Source of the DNA: Styela clava
Taxonomy: Eukaryota > Chordata > Ascidiacea > Stolidobranchia > Styelidae
Direction: 5' to 3'
Assembly (NCBI RefSeq): GCF_964204865.1
Contig: NC_135261.1
Span: 8,804,001 to 8,868,000, forward strand
Length of the DNA: 64,000 nt
A program made the position numbers and the translations under genes. Below the pieces are notes generated by a model that saw only the letters and a program-made list of their open reading frames with translations, was not told the origin of the DNA and did not search any database. Positions 47,201 to 59,000 of the stretch are shown piece by piece (the stretch's first letter is position 1; every line of letters begins with the position of its first letter).

Positions 47201-50200
47201 CTTTATAGCGACTTATTATTGTTTTAGCATGTATTTTCAGTCATACTAACTATCCCTGATCATTCCTGGTGCTGTGTTGTTTTGATAAATATGATTTCGA
47301 CTGCTCCATAGTTGGCAGAAGTATGGAGATTTTTTGTATGTAGAAAAAAACGTAAAATTAATGGTGATTTTAACGCGTAAATGCGCGTATGGGATTGTTT
47401 ACGTCGTTCTACTCGCATTTCCGTCGAAAAAATTTAATTTTTTTGCATTGGGGGTGGTCTGTGCAGTAATAATAAGAGCTGTGACGTCATCAGTATCGGT
47501 AATTGGACCTTGAACTTGACAATACTGTAAATACAATTGTGAATTTCAGAGTAATAACCATTTATGCTATAATAGTCGTTTCGGTATTGTTATGTTAGGT
47601 AAAACTTGACGAAAACGTTGAAGAAAAAATTAATTAATTAGGAATTAATTATTAACCCTCTACTGTACACAGAATATCTCAAAGTCCAATTTTTTTTTTA
47701 GAAATTTTTGAAATTTTTTTGCAAATTTTTTTTTCGAGGAATGTGTTTTAAAGATATATTGCTGAATGGAACTCTAGCAGACGCTTTTAAAAAGTCATGA
47801 GTGAAGCTTAAGGGCTTAATGGTTGACAAAAAAATAAGTTTAAAAATACCCATAAAATGGTCAGGGATTGGAGCGGTCGGAAGGCTAGAGTAGTTGAGAA
47901 CTGGGTTTGCCAAGAAGATCGCAGGCTAGTCTGACGTAATATCACATGGTGGCGCGATATGCGCTAAAATTGAAAAATTTGGTTGAAATAGCGTGCCTTA
48001 CAAGACTATCAATAATAAATAATTTGAAAAGAGCCTACTGGCGTTTTATTTATTTTTATTACTAAAATTTGGAATCGATTGGTTCATTAGTTGCAATATA
48101 CATCGATATTTTACAACAACAAGAACAACAACAAATTCGTAAAACGATCCTATTACACATTTCGTGTCCAATGAATTTAGGGTAGAAATGGAAAAGGAAG
48201 CATAATCGTTTCCTCAACTGGAAACGGAGGAAGATATTTTGATGATTGTAACTGTGATGGCTATTCGAATAGTATCTACACAATTGGAGTAGGAAGCGTA
48301 ACGAGTAACTCAACACAGCCTTGGTTCGGAGAAAAATGTTCATCAATGTTGGCGGCAACATACAGTTCAGGTGGAACGAGGCACAAGGAAATGGTTAGAT
48401 GGATACAGTATATTATATATCTCATTTAACATTTGGCCAAGTTGCAAATTATATTAATTTTTTTTTTCTGATAAAAAAAATGCTTAAAGCAAGGAAACGC
48501 GGAAACGTGCACTCACTCAGGAATAAATAAAACTAATCCATGAGCAAAGTCACTGGCTATCATTGTGTTACGAAGATCTAATGAAACTACGCGTATTTAG
48601 TTGTCATAGCAACCGTGTCATTTCGGTAGTTTAGTCGGGAATCAATTAGCACTTATGTTTATTATCAAAAATGTATAAACATCGTATTCTTGCTATGTAC
48701 CATTGACTACTAACATTCTCTAAGTAACGATCCAATTAAAATCGTCATGATTAGCACCAATTTGATCCGTCTATGAATTAACAACACATTTTTGGAATAT
48801 TTCAGACAACAACAGATTTGAATAGCCGTTGCACCACTAAACACACTGGCAATAGTCCATCGGTATCGATTGCTGCTGGAATGTGCGCTCTTGCCTTGGA
48901 AGCAAAGTGAGCAGAACAAATTTGTACTTGAATAAATGGCGTGTAAAATAAACTATAACGTTTTTTCCAATTTGTAGCCCATATTTAACGTGGAGAGATA
49001 TGCAACATTTGATTGTACAAACCGCAAACCCATATGGCTTGAAGGTAGATGACTGGATAACCAATGCAGTAGGGAGAAAAGGTTTTCTATATACATTTAT
49101 GACTTCTTGTTGGGCTGTTAATTGTTAGACACCTTCCTTTTTTCCTGAACGTTAAAAGTAGTACTAATCCTATTTCACGAGTTTAATGTACTTCAACCAT
49201 TTGCTCCAATTTTTATATCTACCCCAGCATAAGAGCATCATGCTTCTTACCAGTTTTCTTTCTAATAAATTTCTGGTAAACACATTTCCCCTTTTTATTA
49301 TTTTGACGGCCCTAAATCGCGGTTATGTCGTGTAATATTTGATTATGAAACTGTGCAAACCAATATAAATGATAATCAGCAATTAGCATTTTTGTAAAAA
49401 ATCATCCACTCATAGTGGAAAAAGAGGTAACTTGTGCGTGTGCGATATGCGAACCATTCTGCCAAGCAGAAATCAGCACTGTTTTTCCATTAAATTAAAA
49501 CAACCAAACTAGTGTCTTGATCGGCTTTCCATATTGGGTATTTTGTTAACTAAAATCAATCATCTCGTAGTATTTTTAATGGCGTCTCATAGTTCTTCAC
49601 TTTCTTTTACTCTAATGCGATGTAGTTAGCCGTACATTTGGATATGGATTGATGGACGCTGATGCAATGGTGACCAAAGCAAGGAATTGGACCCACGTAC
49701 CCAAACAAGTGTCCTGTAGAGTAACAGTTCAAGGGTCAGAATGGTATGTCAACAACAATCGTCCTACAAGTGTACAGATTTCGGTTAGTACACTGCAACT
49801 TTTTTTTAGTATCAGTATCAAATTATGTTGAAACAAGTCTTTAATAGGCAATCTCGCAAAGTAACTTCCCATCATGAATGAAGGAAGCCCCCTAAAGGCT
49901 TCTTAATACTAATCTAGCTACTTGGTATAGTAAGTCTGACTTAGAAGAGACTCCATGCTCATTTTATTATCCGGGTGTAGTAGGAAACAGAAAAGATCCA
50001 ATCCTTGCACAATAAAGAGTAGCCGCTTGCGTATCAGCGACTGATCATACAGACTCTTGTCGGAGTGAAGTGCTGTAGGACGCCTCACAAAAAGTAATCA
50101 CAAAATTTTATTGCAAAGATGGCTTCAATGTTAATAGTCTTCCAACATTTCTCATTAAAATTCACCAGACATTTCCTTGCGAAGATGGAGGCATACTTCC

Positions 50201-52881
50201 CGATAGACTTGAACATGTTGTTCTAAAAATAAACACTCACAAAATCTATCAACTTGGATTGCTGTCGATTCATCTGGAGTCACCTTCACATACACGATCA
50301 ACAATGGTTGGAGAAAGGTGAAATTAAATTTCGTTTGAACAATCGAATATTAATGAACGAATTCTGACACCTTTTTAACGATGTATTATCATTAGTATTC
50401 TGTGATTTTTTAAGCTTTTCTGAGCCTATTTCAGATTTTGAATTTCAAACTATTTTTTATACCGTATGGCAAGTAAAAATCATACACTTGATAACTTTAC
50501 TTTGATTCGCTGTTTTTCTGAGCATTGCCATCTATCATAAATGATCTAGGAGTCTATTATTCCTATTTGTTCCACATTTTGAATCATATATACGAGGCTC
50601 AATATTCGCAGTGTTTACGAATGAAAATGGTAATTTACGATTTTATGCCAGTTTAATTTACATTTTAGAACAAAAATTGATAATCGATACAGAGGTTTTT
50701 TGAACTGGAATTTCACTTCAGTTCAATTTTGGGATGAAAATCCAATGGGTGACTGGGTTGTGATTTTCGAACGGAAGAATTACGTCGGTGAGCCAATATA
50801 AAAATACAATTCAATAAAAGATAACTACTACTGTACTGCTTTCACTTCAAATTAGTCAAGTCTAGGATTCGAAAAATTGGTTATTGGAATTTTCACAAAG
50901 TTATTTTATGAAAATATCTAGGATGCTCCAATTTTTATCTAGAGAACTGGTATGTTTTTTATACATATAACTATTTGCGAAATTATTATTCTTTTGAAAG
51001 TAATTTGCAATTTGATCAAAAAATTATTTCAATTGATAGCAAAAAATATCGCTGTAGTGAATGAATGTATTAGAACATTGAAACACTACGGTATACTATG
51101 TAGTCATTGATGCTCTGCTTTGATGTGCTTCATTTCATGTCTTCAATATTTTAAACGTCACATGTTTTGAGTTTTTTCCTTTTATTATTTCTTGTTTTTA
51201 TTTGTATCAAAAGCCATTAGAAGTCCGATTGTATTGACACTGCACGGTACTCTGGATGAAGACTGGGAAAAACTGAAGCCTCGACCAACAACTGCCCTTG
51301 AGGTAGGAATGCGTTTTAACAGTAATGTGGTTTGAAATCTGTTGTTTTTATGAATATTATCTTCATTTCAAATTTAAGCCATAGCCTAAATGAGTATGAA
51401 TAAGTTTTACCGCAAATCATGTCTGTATATTGTATGTGACCTAATACAATTTCAGCGTATTCTACACAACATGGTGGATTCTTCCCCGAGCATTGACAAC
51501 GTTGTTTTTTTCCGTTCCGTAAAATTTCTATGGCGACGCAGCAATCGAAAGTTTAACAGCCACTCAAGCTTCGTTAGACAAGTCTAAAATAAACTTTCAG
51601 TACTTTTTAAATGGAAGGTGGTTTGAAACTTTGAATCAGCTCAATGTTAAAGTGCACGAAGAAGTTTCCTGGAGTCAAGAGTCGGGGAAACATAGTTTCA
51701 GTACCATTACCTCATATTGCCATTGTTTTGTGTATTGATTTATTGTTTAAAACGAATTTGAGTTTGATCATGTTTGGAATTTGCTCATGTCGATATACAT
51801 CTCATGTGCGAGCTCGTTCAACCTAGTTTCAAATATGATTTGATTCATAATATTGAAAATAGAAGGGAAACAAACACAATCACAATTTGTTTTAAATTTC
51901 AGAAGCCATTGATGTACAAACGATATTTGTTCTAATAATTTTTCTGCTGAGGTTTGATAGAACTGATGTTACTGATACACCATAAAATTAGAAGCTGGTA
52001 TTAGCATGTGCTTTTAAAATTAACTAATTTGAAAAAAAATAAAAAAAAATTTGCACAAGCATAAATATATATACAAAAAAACTCTAATGTATTGAAAATA
52101 AATTTGTCAGTTGTACATTTAATTAAGATTTTGTATCCGTCTGTAATTCATGGCCGTTGTGAGTTTTCCACTCATGCTTCAAACCATGGGGGTTTTGTTG
52201 AATGTTCAAGTATTGGCCAAATCTTAATAATAATAAAAAAAAACACGTTGAACAGCTTTTTTCTGCCTTGTTAATAGGCCCCCGTAGAAGATGAAACAAC
52301 CGATAAGACAACCGTTACAGGAACTTCAATTGATCCTGAAGGTAGGTAGACCGAAAATCTCTATTATTAACAAGAGAGCTATGCTCAAATATATGGACAC
52401 ATAGCGCCACCCAATGGCAATAATTTTGATGACGTCATAGCGAGAGAAAAAAGTAATAGCTTTCTGGAGAAATATTTTTTCGTTGACCACTGAAAATTTC
52501 TAAGCAATTGGTCCAGTATTCGAAGAGAAAAGCGATTTTTTAAAAATGATGGAGACAAATAATAACAATAACAACATAATATTGAAACGATCGTTATGTC
52601 CACTACGGGTCCAATAACGTGTTCTAACACGCTAGATGCGATTTTACTTTATTACTTTTTTTATTGCTTAAGTTTATATTAGTGCTATATAAATTATACC
52701 AACTTTTGAACACGGTGGAGGGAATACTAATTATTCAATACTTTAGCTTCAACACAATTTTTCACTTACAGAAGAAAATAAACAAAAATTGCTTCGAGAC
52801 ATGAGATACATTGCTTGCAAGACTGGATGTCATATACAATCGTTGTTTGAACCGGACAAACCATGCAATTGTGTCTTTTAA
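44242..52881 (+). CDS. furin/kexin-like proprotein convertase with intact catalytic residues (581 aa)
   Basis: Fourteen exons: 44242-44343, 44514-44582, 44659-44787, 46204-46369, 46574-46746, 48181-48393, 48806-48906, 48978-49081, 49626-49783, 50169-50317, 50669-50787, 51214-51302, 52278-52341, 52772-52881. All phases match. A signal peptide ([14 protein letters not shown]) is followed by about 12 residues, then the mature-type start [13 protein letters not shown]. Catalytic Asp 86 (VVDDGLDY), His 127 ([10 protein letters not shown]), oxyanion Asn 228 (STGNGG) and Ser 301 (TGNSPSVS) are spaced 41, 101 and 73 residues apart, identical to furin. The S1 and S4 pocket motifs CNCDGY and DDGKTVDG are kept. 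A P domain follows ([26 protein letters not shown]), then an acidic Thr-rich linker and a four-Cys tail. Expected to cleave after basic residues in the secretory pathway or outside the cell. It lacks the usual prodomain of about 80 residues and any membrane anchor. Confidence 0.9.
44918..45463 (+). repeat. minisatellite: four tandem copies of a 135-bp unit in intron 3
   Basis: 'gagaataaacttctac' recurs at 44931, 45067, 45202 and 45337 (spacing 136, 135, 135). The inner copies are almost identical; the last has several changes. The unit length is a multiple of three, which keeps two overlapping frames open. This is why long repetitive open frames appear here. Confidence 0.93.
45515..45840 (-). 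repeat. full R1 copy in intron 3, reverse orientation
   Basis: Opens with 'aggacacattatg' and a 'ttattatgttgttgttgg' tract, holds 'gggctctatgggattcgtttt' and 'tgatgacgtcatcaaaatt', and ends 'gtacatatatctgagcattgctctt', the inverse of the family start. Confidence 0.75.
46747..48084. other. intron 5 of the convertase gene, no further gene recognised
   Basis: AT-rich with homopolymer T runs near 47690-47730. Short open frames on the minus strand have no support. Confidence 0.5.
48085..48178 (+). repeat. R1 end fragment abutting exon 6 of the convertase gene
   Basis: Carries the 'acaacaagaacaacaacaaattcgtaaaacgat' tract and terminal 'catttcgtgtccaat' of R1. The acceptor atgaatttag follows at once, and exon 6 starts at 48181. 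Confidence 0.6.
52376..52615 (+). repeat. R1 copy in the last intron of the convertase gene
   Basis: Starts 'gctatgctcaaatatatgga', contains 'attttgatgacgtcatagcg', 'aattggtccagtattcgaagag' and 'aataacaacataatattgaaacgat'. Confidence 0.75.
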
Positions 52882-52941
52882 TTAACGAACATCGATTGTT
52901 AATTGTGGATAAGACAGACCAAGTGTGTGACAAATATATTG

Positions 52942-52947
52942 AAATAA
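52942..52947 (+). terminator. polyadenylation signal of the convertase gene
   Basis: AATAAA about 60 bp after the TAA stop at 52881. Confidence 0.6.
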
Positions 52948-53029
52948 AGTTACTTTCTGAACTGCACAACGTGTGGAAATATATTTTGAGGAAAGGGCGT
53001 ATTAAAACGAGTAACTGAATTCAATATAA

Positions 53030-53300
53030 ATCGGCAGTTGCCGCATCGTTGCGATCGCACATCTGATTTTCCGGCGCAGATTCGCTGGTTTGAATCCGGC
53101 GATGGTTAATAATTATGTGAGAGGATTGCACCTCATCGTCGTGGTTCACGTACCCGTAGGTCGGTTACGGCTCCCTCCACCATCAAGTCGATGAATCTCC
53201 TAAAACAAATGAGAGAACGATGCTGAAAAATATGATCACAAAGGCCAAAAAGAAGCAGTAATCACCTCATACAGCACCTTACCTTGTCTGCTGTACGGTT
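53030..53300 (+). repeat. tRNA-derived SINE-like sequence
   Basis: 'cgctggtttgaatccggcg' is a good T arm with a B box. The preceding 60 bp could form a weak tRNA-like head. The segment ends in unrelated sequence without a clear tail. Confidence 0.35.
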
Positions 53301-55149
53301 CGGTCAAACAACTTACAACTTTCGCGTAGCACGAAACGTGTAATAATTGTTATACCATACCACATACCATTGTTACTAATCAGTATCTAATTTATAAAGT
53401 AAATTCTCCTAATACCCTATTTTTGCTCCCACGTTCGGCAGCTTATTACGTCAGTCTGTACCAGCCTAAACGTGCTCCTAGACGCGAGGAGTAATTTCAC
53501 GAATTTGCCGGATTTCAAATTGCCTGGGGGCTTAAATTCTATATTGCGCAAACCAGTTAGTTCACGCGTCGCTGTCGACAATATTTCGAGAATTTAGATT
53601 TTTATATAATTACTATTACGATGATATTTGGAACTAGATGAAATTCAATACGATTAATTGGAAATGGATAGCGTATAGATAATTTTGAGTACATAAGTTA
53701 GTAGAAAAAATAATGTTCATAGGCATACATGTGTGCTGAGAAAAAAACAGACTGGCCCAATTACCGAGATATTCTTTTTATGAATATCTCCCTTGTTGGT
53801 CGAAAATAAACTTCAAAATAAATATTTGTTATCTGAGATTGGTATATCTGTGTCAATGGGTTGAACCGGCACCATGGATCAGGTTTCTGCAACTGTACAG
53901 AGTTATGATTTGTGCATTAATGACGTCTTGAAGTAAAGTTTTGAGGCAAGCAGTGAAAATCTCTGTTTATACGTTAAATTATTCTGCAGGTCCAATACCT
54001 ACTGCGAAGTAATGACAACAGTTTTGTGAGATAATATTGAGTATTGTTAGTAGAAATTAGTTTTTCTGATCACGACAGACTAAATTAAGCAGCCGACTTA
54101 ATTTTCTAGCCTTTATGACGTTACTATCTTTGAGGTGATTGTATAAACGCTTGGGAGGAGTCCTCTTGTCATTAAATATCACAATATTTTATCTGCGGGG
54201 CGTGCCGATTAACCAACTAATTTACGCTTGCAATTTTAATTCGTTCCACTCCAGTAATTTCCAAAATCGCCTGGAGCCAAACACATTCCACTTTCTTTTG
54301 TTTGTTTCGCGAATGCCAGGACACGTATTGTCTATTGTAATTATTCATTTCAATTTGTTTTATCATCCCTATTGCACTTTCGCACTGAAATTTCATTTGA
54401 GTTAAAGACCCCCAAGGCATTTTCGTCTAAACAGTAAGCCGGTAACCTGTTGCCGTACTTTACACTATTACTATTTTTTGGTACCGTGACGTCACGTTCT
54501 TCAGCAATACCTAGTCGCGACATGTGAAATATGAGATGAAAAATATCCAAAATTTCAGCAAGATAGACAGACAGAAAAGCAGCTTGTCAAAGCTTAGATT
54601 CTGAAAGTGAAATTGCATCAAGTATAAACGATATGAATTGAGAATAAAGCTTGCAGTTTTTTCAAACATTAATAAATTCAATAGTTTTCTATTTCTTCCC
54701 ACAAGATTCATTATGGTCAATAAATCACAATGCTAACAATATAGTATTGTGACCTGAGTTTAGCTCCCGGTGTCGCTGCTCGAAAGCGAGTTGTGTACAA
54801 TTTCCTTGACCCTGAAATGCCTTTCTTCATTAGTTTTTTGTGTGGATATTCTCTGTGGCGAACCATAAACTAATGATTGCGGACTACTGGTTATTCAAAT
54901 ATCTATGTTTACTGGCTTGTACATGTTACATCGAAATCGGCAATTCAAATACCCATTTTTGGCATTAGCTGAGATTATATCCATACAATTTGTTTTAAGA
55001 TTAATTAGAACGTAGAAGTCAACGTTAGTAATTCTAAATGTGTCCCTGAGTAGATTTAATCCACTTCAATATTTCTTCAAATTACCAATAAGCTTGGGAA
55101 TGCCACGAGGACCTAGAAGGTGCCGAGTTCCGGTAAGTAAAAGGATCTT

Positions 55150-55371
55150 TTGTGAAAGGAAACTAATGCAAAAATGTGAGATTTCAAGAAAATTATCCCG
55201 TTACGTTTTAAACTAAAAATTTACGAAAGAATCCAGGTAGGGTTCGGAATGATTTGAAAATCTGGATTTCCAGTGCAATCTGCATTCTTAGCTCTAAATC
55301 TAACCCTAACTGGATAACTACTAATCTGTTTATTTTGAGAGGTAGCGGGGGATTTCTACATCCTAATATCC
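55150..55371. repeat. dispersed fold-back repeat R3
   Basis: Shares 'actaatgcaaaaatgtgaga', 'ggatttccagtgcaatctgc' and 'aaccctaactggataactac' with the other two copies. Confidence 0.65.
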
Positions 55372-55454
55372 AAGTTAATTAGATAGCTTTAAAATATTTC
55401 AATAATACTTTAGTATTCTGGCATATTTTTAAAATGGCAGTTCTTTTAACAAAC

Positions 55455-55735
55455 GAGTGAGCAGTATTCAAATATATGAAAACGAAGGACGCGCATAGGT
55501 ACCGGTACGGTAAGCCGTAACTGAAAACCGAATTTGGTGGGAAAATTAGCAGACAAGGGTGGTAGAATAAATCGTTCCCACGCGTAATATAAGTGTTCCC
55601 ACGCGTCATATATAGATAGTGCTCCCATGAATTAAAATAAAACTGCAAAACTTCATGTGAAACAACAATACAAATAATAGACTTATTCCAGACTGAAAAT
55701 TTGAAATCGGATGGTCCATTAATTAAGAAAAAGGT
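55455..55735 (+). repeat. dispersed repeat R1, diverged
   Basis: Signature 'gtattcaaatatatgaaaac', then 'cccatgaattaaaataaaactg' and 'gatggtccattaattaag' blocks in the same order as at 60590. Confidence 0.6.
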
Positions 55736-56023
55736 TATGTTTAACATGCTATCTAAAATTTCCCTCGTAATATTATCGTAATCTATATTGCCCTTTGAAC
55801 CTCAATGCCACTCGATGCAGGGGTGAATGAAATTATGAAGAAAAGCACCACACTTCAATTCTCAACGTAAATAAGTCTGTTGTTTATTCCTTGAATTCTT
55901 TTTGAAGTTAGGTAAAGTTAAAGTTAGGTGAAGTAAGGTAATTTATGTGTTATAACATGAAATGAATGTGTAGTACATTAAACCTTCTAACTATATTTTT
56001 TAAACCTTTTTTAGCTTGGGAAA

Positions 56024-59000
56024 ATGTTCCGGAAAAAACTTATAAAGCGAACGCTTGAATTAGTTGGAGCAGTGGCAATGGTCTACTTGATGTTGGAAAT
56101 TTTGGAAGCTCAAACGATGCAACGCCCGGAAAAAGACAGGGTAATATAATTAGTAATAAAAATTTATATTAAAATATGTATTCAGACACGAAAAAATAAT
56201 TTCCAAGTCTATGCATCTGAAACAAATCACAGGCTAACTGATCACCTAACCGACAGAACTGGTAACCGGACGAGAGGCGTGGTTCCCCATATGATTAAAC
56301 CGTCTTATCTGCTTTCTTCTCCTCTGGTATAATGATCTGGTCTGATAAGTATGTTAATCCTATCCTAATGTTGAATTTGGTGGAAATACAGTATATGTCG
56401 GGGTTATTATGTTTATTTATTATCAATTGATTATATAAACGCATTGGGACAGTACAGCAATATCTAAATAATAAGTTGTATCGTTTTTTTATGATCTGTT
56501 TATCAACCTCGTCCCTATCAAACCTTTCGATGTATTATGAATAGTTCGATAGCTTGATATTTTCTTGAGTATGTAGATCAGTGAACAACTTTCCGGCAGG
56601 GCTAGATACCTTTGCCAAAACATAGGTATTCTTCTCAGAAAAAAAACGATAGAAACACGGTCACCATTTTTGTAATATTGCACAGAACGTTCAAAGAATG
56701 GTGACACCAGAAGAAAGTAGACAAGAACAGCAACAAAATGTTGTCGAAAAGATAAAGGTATGATATGCAAATTGTATTGGTTAGTATTCGCTCGTCGCAA
56801 TTCATTGCTTTCATAAACGTCGCAATAAAACAGGACAAATGAATGATAAACTGACCTAAGACAAAATAGCTGCAAGGCGAATTAATTATGGATTTAACAT
56901 CTGTCATTAATTTTGGTAAATTGGGTCATCAAAGATTGTTATACAATGTTTCGCTTTTGTCTTTTGTTGTATCATTGAGAGGAAAACGTCACTTCAATTT
57001 TGCGATCTTACTTTCCTTTTCTCGTTTACATATTGCTAATCAAACTATAATAATTGAGGCAAATGGAGGTAGGAGACCAACAAGATGAAGATGGCAAGTA
57101 CTTGTCCATCTTCGCATAGCCTACTTACTTTTAACGCAGGTTGCTGCTCAAGTTATCACTCGTCAAGTTATTCTATTATTAATTTGTCTTCCAGGTTGAA
57201 GAAATTAAACGACAATCACCTGTTGAAGATAAAGCCCCGCCACCACCTCCTCCTAAACCAGTGGAAAAGGTGAAAACAATTCTAAATATTTAATAAAAAA
57301 TGATAAAGAATTTGAACATTGTCACTGCCTATAGCAGTGTCACATTTCTGAAAAAAGTTTATCAGACGTATTGCGAATAAAAACACACACTATGTTTTTT
57401 GATGCGGTTATTCTGCAACTCTTTTTAAAATTCAATCGCTCAATTTATTGACAGTTTCGGCATATTAATTCTATTAGAAATCCTCTATACTATAGAGTCT
57501 ATAGGTTTTGAATTACAATATATTTAAATTACAAGGAACTACAGTACACAAGCCTAATATGTGCATGAATTTCGTATCCGACCAAGATAAATTCAAAATC
57601 GACTGAGATCTTGCTTTGCTAGAAAAATAAAGAAGTAGATCGTTATATTCATAATTACAATCTACAAAATTAATGACTTCGTTTTTTTCTAGGAAAAGAA
57701 ACCTGAACCTGTACTTCCAGCATCGCCGAAAAAGAAAGAAAAACCTGAATCACCTCGAGTAATAGTTAAACCAGCAAAAGTAGTTAAAAAACCACCACCT
57801 AAAGGTAAACATAAAGTTTAATCAAGTAAACATAAACATAATCGGGGTTTGCTTGTTTTCGTTACACCCACTATTATCCAAATCACAAATATAAAATAAT
57901 AAAACTATAATTTCAGTTGGTACGAGGAAGCAAGATCCACAAGTCCAATTGCATAAATTATTTTATTTTGTGTCACGGGATAGCTTTGTCGTAAATGCGA
58001 TACTCGAAAATATTCAAACCATATATGATGGAGTTTTTCAAATGAAGGATTACCCATTCAACTTTGAATCATTATATTTTTGCAGAACCAAAGGGACCAC
58101 CTGCTGGTGGAGCAGGCAAGGGAAAGGGAAAAGCGGGACCAGATCTCGGTGTCAGAACCGATTTTACAAATCAAGATATTGTAAGAGATTTTTGTTCAAA
58201 TACAGCACCTCTCTTTTCCTAAGTTTATTCTAAATTAAAAATTAGATTGGGGAGTCAATAACTTCATGTCAAAATAGGTAATTTTATCGCGTATTTCTAG
58301 TTGCTGGCAACACATGTTAAACTTTTTTGGCCAAGCAATAATTGATATGTCTAATTTTATTGTGTCTTCGCCTTCGCGAGGGTGCAGCAAATCCGGTAAT
58401 ATTTGCCGAATCAAGAATACTCTGAGCTTGCAAATCCAGTAGATCTTTTATTTCAAGTAGTTGTTTGTATACTTCTGATGGAGAAATCTTTTTTTACAGC
58501 CAATGCCGAAGCTTAAATCAAGTGGATACGTATTGCCTATGTTATATTTTGATATGGGACCAAACAACTTATTTCGATTATTTCGTCAAGGTGTTGTTAC
58601 CGCGTACGAGATGGGGAGAAGTTCTGTTGTTCCAGTATTCCACAGGTGAATATTCAGCTCTGATTTATTTTCTTTCTACATGAATTGGATAGACATTTCT
58701 ATAGTGGTTTTCAAAATTGTAACAAGGTTTGCGCCCCACAGAAGAGATCGCTAAAGGGTAAATTATTATGGAGTGGTGAAATTGAAAGGGAAGCGACAAT
58801 TATTACATTTATTTTGTTTTCACATCATGCTATCCCGGTCCCGAGTGGTAGATGTATTATGGAACGCATTACCCATGCAAAAATACATACATTGCTGTTC
58901 TTTACAAGTGATATTACTTCTGTATTTTCTTACTGTATTTGGAATTCATCAATTATTTTATTATTCAAGGCATCCTCGTATGGGAGACAAAGCAAAGAAT

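Larger units (their letters stand above)
53301..56023. other. intergenic region before the fucosyltransferase gene
   Basis: No gene supported. Contains an R3 copy (55150-55371) and an R1 copy (about 55455-55735). The minus-strand open frame across 55379-55747 falls in repeat sequence. Confidence 0.5.

Noticed and set aside
55379..55747. 122-codon minus-strand open frame
   Set aside because: Falls across R1 and the edge of R3; sequence is repeat-derived.
57917..57950. Possible extra small exon in the fucosyltransferase gene
   Set aside because: An acceptor is present, but no GT donor gives the phase needed to join exon 58086, while exon 57693-57804 joins it directly in phase.
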